Positions 9,062 to 14,911 of a DNA stretch of 14,911 bases are shown in pieces. The stretch spans positions 1-14,911 of the forward strand of contig UZAE01013292.1 of NCBI GenBank assembly GCA_900617975.1, given 5' to 3'. This DNA comes from Rodentolepis nana (taxonomy: Eukaryota; Platyhelminthes; Cestoda; Cyclophyllidea; Hymenolepididae). How positions within the stretch are numbered: the first letter of the stretch is position 1; each line of letters opens with the position of its first letter. Under the pieces are notes generated by a model, which worked only from the letters and a program-made list of their open reading frames with translations, made no database searches and had not been told where the DNA came from. The position numbers and the translations under genes are program-made.

Positions 9062-9354
9062 TTAGATCAAATGCCAGGCGTTTTGATAGTTATCATTAGC
9101 CCTTTAGTTGACTTTAGGCCTCACAGAGAGAAAGGAACATCGAAATGAAAAAAGTCGAAAGGAGGGAGGGAAGAGAAGAGTGTTTCAAAGATGTAAAAGA
9201 GACAGACACGAAGGTAGAAAAAGGTGAGGTGATAACTGTGGAAGTAGTGGAATATAACATAGAGTGGGGTCAACTTCCGGTTAATAGACTTTTTGCCGTA
9301 TGAGAATACGTTGCCCAGAGTGCACCACATGGAGGTAAGTCTATCGCGCACCCC
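9062..9354 (-). mobile_element. SINE-like retroposon S, copy S2 (293 bp)
   Basis: On the minus strand it starts GGGGTGCGCGATAGACTTACC at 9354 and ends near GGCATTTGATC. It is flanked by ACTTTTTAAAAAT (9049-9061) and ACTTTGTAAAAAT (9355-9367), a 13-bp direct repeat with one mismatch, typical of target-primed reverse transcription. The head is at 9287-9354, the pyrimidine-rich middle (shared with S1) at about 9125-9286, and the tail with CAACTAAAGGGCTAAT at about 9062-9124. The 140-codon minus-strand frame at 9121-9543 crosses the element boundary and is composed mainly of its pyrimidine-rich middle, so it is not a gene. S2 interrupts repeat T1. Confidence 0.78.
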
Positions 9355-9623
9355 ACTTTGTAAAAATCGAAGTTTGCCGATTTCAGGAATAGATGATAAC
9401 TTTACACAATAGTACTTGGGGCTACCAGGGTAAATCGAGGAATGTACCAAATCATCCTTTTGAGAGATTTGACCACCTTGCAATACAATTAACAATTTCC
9501 TTGCACTTCTGTTTACATCATCTAAAAAAATATAAGTACACAAAAATCAAACGAAATTTAACCACATTTACGTTGCTAAACAAAATCTAAGGAGAAAAAA
9601 GGCTTTTCAAAAACACTTACCAG

Positions 9624-9705
9624 AGATTTATGGGGAGTAGAAGTACCAGAGCCCTCGTTAGCCGCCAGTTTAGAAGCTGACGTTACCACCCAGGACCACG
9701 CGGAG
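9624..9705. other. Exon-like segment, open with splice signals on both strands
   Basis: On the plus strand the segment lies between CACTTACCAG (ending 9623) and GAG|GTGAGG (9705/9706) and is open for 27 codons, containing VEVPEPSLAASLEADVTTQD. On the minus strand the same DNA is open, reading SKLAANEGSGTSTPHKSL, and ends in an almost ideal 5' splice site (CTG|GTAAGTG at 9621/9620). Only one reading can be right. The minus donor is the better match to consensus; the plus version has both boundaries. The protein is not recognised. It marks the left edge of the GC-rich island and may be a first or early exon. Confidence 0.3.
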
Positions 9706-9728
9706 GTGAGGGATGGTTTTTACCTGGG

Positions 9729-9745
9729 CCCCACTTAGAGTGGGG
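9729..9745. repeat. GC-rich hairpin (7-bp stem, 3-nt loop)
   Basis: CCCCACT (9729-9735), loop TAG, AGTGGGG (9739-9745). The first of several strong inverted repeats in the GC-rich island. Confidence 0.75.
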
Positions 9746-10347
9746 GCTTCACACCTACTTACATATTTGCCCACTTACTTGCCTGCCTGCCTAACTATCT
9801 TCTGCCCACCCACCACCTATCGTGTGAAAGCTATCAACTCACCTCTCCCAGCACCGTCTTCGCCATCGTCGTTGTCATCGATTTGGTGCCGAAGAACCTC
9901 GTGTTGGTGTCCCTGGTGCCGGAGATCCTTGTGTTGGTGTTCCTGGTGCCGGAGATCCTTGTGTTGGGGTTCCTGGTGCCGGGGATCCTTGTGCTGGTCG
10001 TCCTCTCCGCGTCGGCGCCTACGCTGCCCACATTCCAAACCCACGCTACCTGCGTAGGTCCACGTAGACGCGCCCTGCCGAGTCCGGGAACTGCGGCCCC
10101 AAAGAAAAAAAACGGGGCCGAGCCCCGGACCCGACAGGACACGTCAATATCCTTTCCTATAAAAATAGGATTGGATACTTTCGGTGGTTACGCAGGCTCC
10201 ACTATCTTTTTGGAAGCCTGTGCTGCTTCTACTACTGCAACTGCTGTTGCAGCTTACCTTAACTTGGATGAACCACTGTCTCTACAGGCTTCCAACTCTA
10301 TTCTACTTCACACCGGCCCCACTGCAACCAAACTAACGCTAGGGTGA
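9739..10347 (+). CDS. 202-codon open frame without ATG in GC-rich island (hypothetical)
   Basis: The frame is open from just after a TAG at 9736-9738 to a TGA at 10345-10347 but contains no ATG, so it could only be translated as an internal or terminal exon or from a non-AUG codon (GTG at 9883). It encodes a hydrophobic ten-residue repeat ([10 protein letters not shown] type, about residues 49-85 of the open frame), produced by the 30-bp minisatellite, then a Pro/Arg-rich stretch and a mixed region with [16 protein letters not shown]. The other forward frame at 9713-10057 (Cys/Trp/Arg-rich) and the minus frames at 9817-10142 are also open, as expected where the period is a multiple of three and GC is high. 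No family recognised; a non-coding explanation is at least as likely. Confidence 0.2.
   Translation, partial: SGGFTPTYIFAHLLACLPNYLLPTHHLSCESYQLTSPSTVFAIVVVIDLVPKNLVLVSLVPEILVLVFLVPEILVLGFLVPGILVLVVLSASAPTLPTFQTHATCVGPRRRALPSPGTAAPKKKNGAEPRTRQDTSISFPIKIGLDTFGGYAGSTIFLEACAASTTATAVAAYLNLDEPLSLQASNSILLHTGPTATKLTLG
9883..9993 (+). repeat. 30-bp minisatellite, 3.7 units
   Basis: One partial unit (9883-9903) and three full units (9904-9933, 9934-9963, 9964-9993) built on GGTGCCGGAGATCCTTGTG with few substitutions. A degenerate extension follows (CTGGTCGTCC). The unit length is a multiple of three, so all overlapping frames stay open and each shows a ten-residue periodicity. Confidence 0.9.
10082..10130. 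repeat. Two-tier GC-rich stem-loop with A-rich loop
   Basis: Outer arms GTCCGGG (10082-10088) and CCCGGAC (10124-10130). Inner arms CGGCCCC (10094-10100) and GGGGCCG (10114-10120). The 13-nt loop is almost all A (10101-10113). As RNA this would be a very stable hairpin with one small internal loop. It is the strongest local structure in the window. Confidence 0.8.
10148..10177. repeat. Hairpin enclosing a TATA-like box
   Basis: TATCC (10148-10152) pairs with GGATA (10173-10177), and TCCTAT (10155-10160) pairs with ATAGGA (10165-10170), with a symmetric TT/TT internal loop and an AAAA loop. TATAAAAA (10158-10165) at the apex matches a TATA box, so the site could be a core promoter, but no transcript start can be shown. 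Confidence 0.55.
10210..10295. repeat. 12-bp inverted repeat with nested hairpin
   Basis: TTGGAAGCCTGT (10210-10221) is perfectly complementary to ACAGGCTTCCAA (10284-10295) across 62 nt. Nested inside is CTGCAAC (10235-10241), loop TGCT, GTTGCAG (10246-10252). Together with the two hairpins just upstream, four good inverted repeats lie within about 215 bp. Confidence 0.75.
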
Positions 10348-10368
10348 AATCTAGACAGGAAAGGAGTT

Positions 10369-10402
10369 AGGAAGGAAAAGGAAGGAAAAAGGAGGAAGAG
10401 AA
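10369..10402 (+). repeat. Purine-only tract (GGAA-rich, 34 nt)
   Basis: An uninterrupted A/G run in GGAAGGAAAA-type units just after the GC-rich island and its open frame. It may be a polypurine tract or simple sequence. Confidence 0.7.
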
Positions 10403-10586
10403 CTAAGCCTATCTCACTCTACGCAACTGACCCACCCCCTGGTGTGAAGCAACTCCACAGATTTCCATGAGGATTTATATACCCCGAATTGTGATGTGTT
10501 CACTTTAATATGAAAATTGAATAACATCTAGTCATATGGTGCTACTTTGGCAACACGATTGGCCAATTAGTTCAAATCGATTAATG

Positions 10587-10610
10587 TTTCGCTCAATGTG
10601 TTAAGCGAAA
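10587..10610. repeat. Hairpin TTTCGCT/AGCGAAA
   Basis: TTTCGCT (10587-10593) and AGCGAAA (10604-10610) form a perfect 7-bp stem around a 10-nt loop in the AT-rich stretch 10404-11059, which otherwise shows no gene. Confidence 0.5.
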
Positions 10611-11059
10611 TTCTGAAAGAAATTTTTTTATTAGAACTCGCCGATAAGAAATTTGAAAAGTTGGAAAAATCAATACTCTAGAAATTTATACTTAGTATAA
10701 TATAGTCGATAAATCCCACCACCTAACTAATGGCACCCATGAAATGCTATCCAAATCGATAATAATATTGGCTAATAAACTAATGTTAATTTCCGAAAGA
10801 TTATCATTTCATATTCCCTATGTCTCACTACACTAGACATTAGTGAATTTTCACGAAATTGTGAAAGGAATAATTTCAAATAAGTGGAAAGTAATTAGTT
10901 GCACTACTATGAAATAGGTTTCTTAAGCTTTGCCTTTCGGCAATCAGACCATTTCTTTGCACTCAAACAACCTAGAGGAATTTAGAGAATCTATAAATTG
11001 CAAGCTGTCGTCGCCACATCAATGCCTGTCAATCAATGAAAGATGAGTGCACTTTGCAG

Positions 11060-11238
11060 CCAACTTTGGGACTGGTTTAGAAGCTCTTGTGAACTTAATG
11101 CTACATTGTATGCAAAATGCTCTATATTCAATTCCCACCAAAAAATCTTATAACGCAAGTGCATTTTCCCAATTGATGATTTTTGATGCTATCGAGAAAG
11201 TAGCCTCGTTTGGGGGAAAGGCTAATAACAAACTCAAG
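11060..11238 (+). pseudogene. Exon-like segment with good splice sites, unknown protein
   Basis: Preceded by a good acceptor (GTGCACTTTGCAG, ending 11059) and followed by a donor (CTCAAG|GTATGG at 11238/11239). The 179-nt segment is open throughout in one frame and ends on a codon boundary. It contains the non-repetitive stretches FGTGLEALVNLMLHCMQNAL and SQLMIFDAIEKVASFGGKAN, whose balanced composition looks like real protein. The next open segment (11573-11671) starts in the matching phase after an intron-like gap of 334 bp. I do not recognise the family. It may be an exon of a long, sparse gene or a relic of one; no start codon or other exon can be fixed. Confidence 0.32.
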
Positions 11239-11572
11239 GTATGGATACTTCTGGTTGTGGCTTACTGATAAAGGATGCAAGTACGTGGTTACTCCAGATG
11301 TATTAGTACTACTGGAATAAAGCCATGTTGTCTCTAATACGTCATTGAGTGACATCATGAGATGGCCATTGAGGTTGGACCACAGCTACAGTTCCTGGGG
11401 TCTTGTAAAGGTGGGGAGAATAAATTTCTTTCAAATTTTTTAATATTTTTGTTTGAACAATGAAATTGCCAATGGTAAGTTGAATTCAAATATAATGGCT
11501 ATTCGCCTATTTGACCAAGAATTGTGATTTTCATGTAAGGCCTTACAACAACTTGATTTTACACACTGTCAG

Positions 11573-11671
11573 AACGAAATTCGTGCAGGTGGACCAGAAG
11601 TGCTCAATTTGATATCTGACATAAAGGACTCATACCAGAAAGTTCACGCTATTGAACTTCCGTCTAGTTGA
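11573..11671 (+). pseudogene. Second exon-like segment, in phase with 11060-11238
   Basis: Follows an acceptor-like TTTTACACACTGTCAG (ending 11572) and is open for 32 codons to a TGA, containing AGGPEVLNLISDIKDSYQKV. Its frame begins at phase 0, matching the phase-0 donor at 11238. After the stop, coding-like sequence appears to continue in another frame at 11686-11793 (containing FMKNAGEFELSDNRLLEEWS, then TGA), which suggests a frameshifted, decaying gene. No protein family recognised. The minus-strand frame at 11664-11888 overlaps it and is probably its shadow. Confidence 0.28.
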
Positions 11672-11685
11672 TTGGGATAGAGTGA

Positions 11686-11796
11686 GAAGGCCACTGGTGC
11701 TGGAGTTTTATGAAGAATGCAGGAGAATTTGAATTATCTGATAACAGGCTACTTGAGGAATGGAGTTTATGTTCGTCGCTCCATGACCTATCATGA
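11686..11796 (+). pseudogene. Third coding-like segment, shifted frame
   Basis: Open for 36 codons between TGA at 11683-11685 and TGA at 11794-11796. It lies 14 bp after the stop of the preceding segment, in a different frame. The content (HWCWSFMKNAGEFELSDNRL) is not low complexity. This is best explained as the same decaying gene after a frameshift, or as a chance frame. Unrecognised. Confidence 0.18.
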
Positions 11797-11870
11797 AGAT
11801 GATGCGGAAGTGATAAGTCAAAGACTCTGTAGAGAATCGTCACACGAATGATCTCTATGGCAAGTTGCCA

Positions 11871-11883
11871 CCCCCCCCCCCCC
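11871..11883 (+). repeat. Poly(C) tract, 13 nt
   Basis: Thirteen consecutive C in otherwise AT-rich DNA. The length may be unreliable, as homopolymers of this kind are error-prone in sequencing. Confidence 0.85.
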
Positions 11884-12590
11884 GTCACAGTATGGAATTG
11901 AGCCTTAAATTGTCAAAGTCGCCTCTTGACTTGTAGGAAGCGCACGTATGACGCGGAATACGTATATTTGTGTTGCGTATTCTGAGGTATATCTTCCCTA
12001 TCTGGGAGATCGGTAGAGAGCGTAGGCATTAAATACTGTTTTGGGTGCGCTAACTCTGCAATGACTGCTGATTATTGATTGGTGGAAGAGTCTCTGAGCT
12101 CAAAACCTCATTTGCTCCCCAAAGCGAATCGGCATCACTGCCACACTTTCCAGAATGCTCGACCTCGTGTGAGATAGCTTAGTTTGATCGTATTAGGTTC
12201 ATGTGCTACTCAACACTGAATTGATATTCCACTACTCCGTCTTCCTATCAACTTCCTAACCAATGGCTATTAAAATGGGACTGGCATGGGGTGAGGAAGT
12301 TAATGGAATTACAATTTAGTGGTTTACAGTATTTTCTTTCTATATTTTTTAAAACTTAATGTAATAAATTTTTAAAGTATGAACTAAGTGGATATTTGCT
12401 CACTCGGAAGTTCTCACTCAAAACCCATGTGAAGAGGACTCATAAAAGTTCGCAATTTGATCGAAAAATTCAATGGAAAAATTTTCAAATAAGCCTCTAA
12501 AAATTTTATTCTAACCATCAAACTAAATCTTAAGCCTATAAAACTATATGTTTGAAATATTCATATTTGTAAGTCGACCTTACAACAATC

Positions 12591-12887
12591 TGTAGCGGAT
12601 TGCTACGCTAGTAAAGCCTGACCGACTCAGAAATCCCTATGGCAGATTCTCCAACATCTAGCCAGACTCCCAGAACAAGCTAAGCTATAGCCCAGCTATA
12701 AGGAAAACAGACGTGTAGCACGGAATACGTTTATTCGGTACGTATACTGATAGCGAAGTGTAATGTTGGCAAAGCGATTAGTTATCAGATAACTCTAGCA
12801 TAATTCGTTTGAACTTTAATGTTTAAATATTTCTGAGTAATATTCTATAGCAGGGTTTCTATTTGGTGATTGATGAAGTCTCCCACA
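12591..12887 (+). mobile_element. LTR-like element L, copy L3 (297 bp)
   Basis: Starts TGTAGCGGATTGCTACGC and ends CTCCCACA. The left flank is AATC (12587-12590); the right flank reads AACTCTAAAT where AATCTCTAAAT would be expected, so the right duplication has lost one T. R0 shows the intact target on its minus strand: TAACAACAATCTCTACAT. The left half matches L2 closely (CTGACCGACTCAGAAATCCC, GACTCCCAGA, ACGGAATACGTTTATTCGG); the right half is more diverged and lacks the GC-rich GGCCGCACCTCCC block. No coding sequence. Confidence 0.75.
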
Positions 12888-13074
12888 AACTCTAAATATT
12901 TTGAAAACATTCAGTCTGAAATAACTTAATTTTGTTTATTCTAAGGAAGAAAGTTAGATTCTAATTAATAAACAAATTTATTAGGTGTAATGTTATTATT
13001 ATTATTTCAAATGGCAGGTTTCATATTATTTATAATTAGTCCCTCAGTTGACTTCAGCTTTTCCCATGGGTGTG

Positions 13075-13082
13075 GGGGGGGG
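13075..13082 (+). repeat. Poly(G) tract, 8 nt, inside S3
   Basis: Eight G after GTGT within the S3-specific central region. It is low complexity and its length may be uncertain. Confidence 0.7.
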
Positions 13083-13169
13083 CATATATAGCAGTTAATT
13101 AATAGCATATGTCTATATCATAGGTATGTAGGATTTTCTGGATTTTGATCTTTTCGTCCCGTGACAACC

Positions 13170-13225
13170 CTCCAGTATTCCACTGAAGGATCTGTAGAAG
13201 TTGTGATTCGCCCTGACGAGGGCGA
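13170..13225 (-). other. Paired hairpins in the S3-specific centre
   Basis: On the minus strand CTTCAGT, loop GGAAT, ACTGGAG forms a 7-bp stem with one G-U pair (13170-13188), and TCGCCCT, loop CGTC, AGGGCGA forms a perfect 7-bp stem (13208-13225). They are 19 nt apart. They mark a structured module absent from S1 and S2. Confidence 0.55.
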
Positions 13226-13584
13226 TTTCTCTTATGGCATCGTTTCAAGCTAATCCTAATAAATTAAAGTCAAATGCCGAGTAATGGACTTTTTCGCGGT
13301 ATGAATATACGTTGTCCAGGGTGTATCAAGTGGAGGTAAGTCTATCGTGCACCCCCATTAGCAGTAATGTTGGAAATTTCTTCAACTTCATGACCTCAGC
13401 GAACAGAGTCCATTAATAACTCTAATTAAAAATCCAATAACTAAGATACTTATTACAAAATATTAAAAGGAAAAGTTCGTGTATAAAAATCCTTGCTCGT
13501 GTATATTTAATAATAAAGGTATTTCTAAATCAAATATAACAAAAAATCTAGTAAAGAAATTATTAAATCTAAAAAATTTAAGCC

Positions 13585-13917
13585 TTTTAGCGGATTGCTA
13601 CACTAATAACCTTTGAATGTACTCAGAAATCTCAATGGCAGATTCTCCTATGTTTGGAAAGACTCCCAGAGCTAGCTAAGCTACCGCAAAACTCTAGGGA
13701 AAACAGACGTATCACGTGAACCACATTTACTTGGAATGTGTGGTGTACGTACAGGCAGGGAGCTTCGTTGTTATATTAATATGACGGATTCGATGATTGG
13801 CGGTTGACCGTGCGTTCCGCACTCACGACCGTGAAGTTGTTCGGCTGCACCTTCCAGCCTGTCTGAGTGCGCATGAGGTTTACTTTGTCCAGAGGTGATA
13901 ACGTTGTGTACTTCACA
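13585..13917 (+). mobile_element. LTR-like element L, copy L4 (333 bp)
   Basis: Starts TTTTAGCGGATTGCTACAC (the terminal TGT has decayed to TTT) and ends CTTCACA. Flanks are AGCC (13581-13584) and AGTC (13918-13921), a 4-bp duplication with one mismatch. Shared blocks are ACTCAGAAATCTC, TGGCAGATTCTCC, AGACTCCCAGA, AGCTAAGCTA, GGCTGCACCTTCC and GATAACGTTG. It sits in R2. Like the other copies it carries no coding sequence and has the same orientation. Confidence 0.72.
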
Positions 13918-14587
13918 AGTCAACAAGCTTGTCTACATATGCCTCAAATTTGGTATTAATTAGGCCAATTCTGTATGAAAACAACTAAAACCCAATTTAC
14001 ATGTTTCCTTTTCTTCAGACTTAATAAAACAAACAAGACTCGATGGCACTTAGTCAGTCTCATCCAGATTCAAAGGATGTTCTAATAGAAGGAGAATAAT
14101 TTTTGCGAAAACAGAAACCACAAAACCTAAATATTCGCATCATTCTTATCTTTCACATCCCTCTCACCTCCCAATACTCAGGCTAATCATAGAGGTGAAC
14201 TTGGGTAAATTTAGGAGGCGCGATTTGGATAGCCAATGTGCAGATTGGAAATCGGAATATTTGGATTCCTAGAATTTTATAGAATTCACGGTTCAATTTT
14301 ATAAAGGAGAAATTCAAAGGAAGGAAAGTTGGAAGACACTTTGTATAATTTTAACATCTTACAATTTATCATTGCTGCGTGCAGAAGTATAGTTTAACGT
14401 TATTTCTAATATTAGGTTATTTTTACTTGCACGGCAAATGCAAACCTGGAATTTGGTTATTTAAAAAATAATAATAGTAATAGTCGAGGAAGTCCAGTCG
14501 AACTACGAAGAACTTTGAACAATAAAAGTGATTTGTGTAAATTAAAAGCACTGGACATAGGAATAATTAAACATGACGAAATTACGT
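13918..14587. other. No recognisable gene or element
   Basis: AT-rich sequence after L4. A weak continuation of repeat R may reach about 13950. No open frame of note, RNA gene, or strong inverted repeat was seen. Confidence 0.5.
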
Positions 14588-14760
14588 GGCTTTTTTCAAT
14601 TGAAAATTGAATTTTTGACAATTTTGTTTACCTGCCACTTCATTTTGAAGGATGCAATTCGGTAAAAATTGCATACAACAAAAGTTAGCTGAAGTATTAT
14701 GGCTTCTAATTCCCATAGGAGTAATTGCGTTTGACATGACAAACTGATCTTAATTTATCA
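14588..14760 (+). repeat. Interspersed repeat T, copy T2
   Basis: Direct counterpart of T1 (8829-9061), sharing TTTTCAATTGAAAA, ACCTGCCACTTCAT, GCTTCTAAT, TCCCATAGGA and ATGACAAACT in order, with small deletions. It is not interrupted by an S element where T1 is, so it represents the empty state. Confidence 0.6.
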
Positions 14761-14911
14761 GCAACAGATCATGCACGAATGGAATTTAGAGGAAACAGGA
14801 ATAGGTGATGGATTTCCACTCTAGTGTGTGAGGCTATAGGAACATATTGCAGAGCGTATCAAAACATCCTCCAAGCGATGATATAATGGTTTACCACCCC
14901 TCCTTGGATCA

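Larger units (their letters stand above)
12995..13356 (-). mobile_element. SINE-like retroposon S, copy S3 (362 bp)
   Basis: On the minus strand it begins GGGGGTGCACGATAGACTTACC, ends CCATTTGAAATAATAATAAT, and is flanked by ATTAGGTGTAATGTT (12980-12994) and ATTAGCAGTAATGTT (13357-13371), a 15-bp target duplication with two mismatches. R0 has the empty site ATTAGCAGTAATGG. The head (13287-13356) and tail (CAACTGAGGGACTAAT and CCTGCCATTTGAAA) match S2, but the central portion (about 13085-13280) is unrelated to the middle of S1 and S2. That centre contains two hairpins (13170-13188 and 13208-13225). The terminal AAT repeat is a typical short tail of a retroposon. Confidence 0.82.
12531..13584 (+). 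repeat. Host repeat R, copy R2 (interrupted by L3, S3 and L4)
   Basis: R2 starts around AAGCCTATAAAACT. It is split by L3 (12591-12887), continues with CATTCAGTCTGAAATAAC and GGAAGAAAGTTAGA, is split by S3 (12995-13356), continues with TTAGCAGTAATGTT, TTTCTTCAACTTCATGAC, CCTTGCTCG and CTAGTAAAG, and is split again by L4 at 13585. Beyond L4 a weak match continues near 13918-13950. The order of blocks is the same as in R0 and R1. It is the most heavily invaded copy of R in the window. Confidence 0.72.

Noticed and set aside
9121..9543. 140-codon minus-strand frame, the second longest in the window
   Set aside because: It runs across the boundary of SINE-like S2, its target duplication and flanking DNA. 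Its Ser/Phe/Leu-rich sequence comes from the element's pyrimidine-rich middle.
9713..10057. Plus-strand ATG frame rich in Cys, Trp and Arg
   Set aside because: Same minisatellite effect in the alternative frame. No disulfide-rich family pattern and no signal peptide followed by a sensible domain.
9817..10142. Minus-strand frames with His/Gln- or Thr/Arg-rich decapeptide repeats
   Set aside because: They are shadows created by the 30-bp minisatellite, whose period keeps all frames open.
1..14911. CRISPR array, phage, or bacterial operon
   Set aside because: No regularly spaced short repeats, no dense coding, and no ribosome-binding-site pattern. Splice-like signals, SINE-like elements and microsatellites point to a eukaryote.

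Overview
This window looks like AT-rich, gene-poor nuclear DNA from a eukaryote, most likely an animal. There is no operon-like packing and no long intact ORF. Splice-site-like signals, a 3'-end (AATAAA) signal, simple repeats and several layers of decayed repeats are present. A parasitic flatworm or a similarly AT-rich, transposon-laden invertebrate would fit, but no protein or RNA gene here fixes the taxon. I found no convincing complete protein-coding gene, tRNA, rRNA or CRISPR array.

Most of what can be read is repeat archaeology, worked out by comparing the window with itself. An old host repeat, called R here, occurs as R0 (about 60-800, minus), R1 (about 2262-2961, plus), R2 (about 12531-13584, plus) and a diverged piece before 3651. 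Into it went four copies of a 297-338 bp LTR-like element, L, with TGTAGCGG...CACA ends and 4-bp target duplications (L1 2962-3263, L2 3655-3992, L3 12591-12887, L4 13585-13917). Three copies of a SINE-like retroposon, S, also lie here, all on the minus strand (S1 about 6331-6564, S2 9062-9354, S3 12995-13356). S2 and S3 have 13-bp and 15-bp target duplications. Uninterrupted copies of the host repeats act as internal empty sites for L1, L3 and S3. A second old repeat, T, occurs at 8829-9061 (cut by S2) and 14588-14760.

The one region with a different character is a GC-rich island at about 9624-10347. It holds an exon-like segment open on both strands, a 30-bp minisatellite inside a 202-codon open frame with no ATG, and a dense run of strong inverted repeats at 10082-10295 with a TATA-like box in one loop. 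It could be a promoter/first-exon region, a structured RNA, or the end of an unrecognised element.

Short exon-like remnants with plausible splice signals lie at 1598-1870 and 11060-11796. They may be decayed genes or single exons of a dispersed gene. The rest (1120-1590, 3997-6330, 6565-7500, 7500-8828, 10404-11059, 11884-12530, 13918-14587) is AT-rich intergenic or intronic sequence with only simple repeats, palindromes and weak repeat traces.
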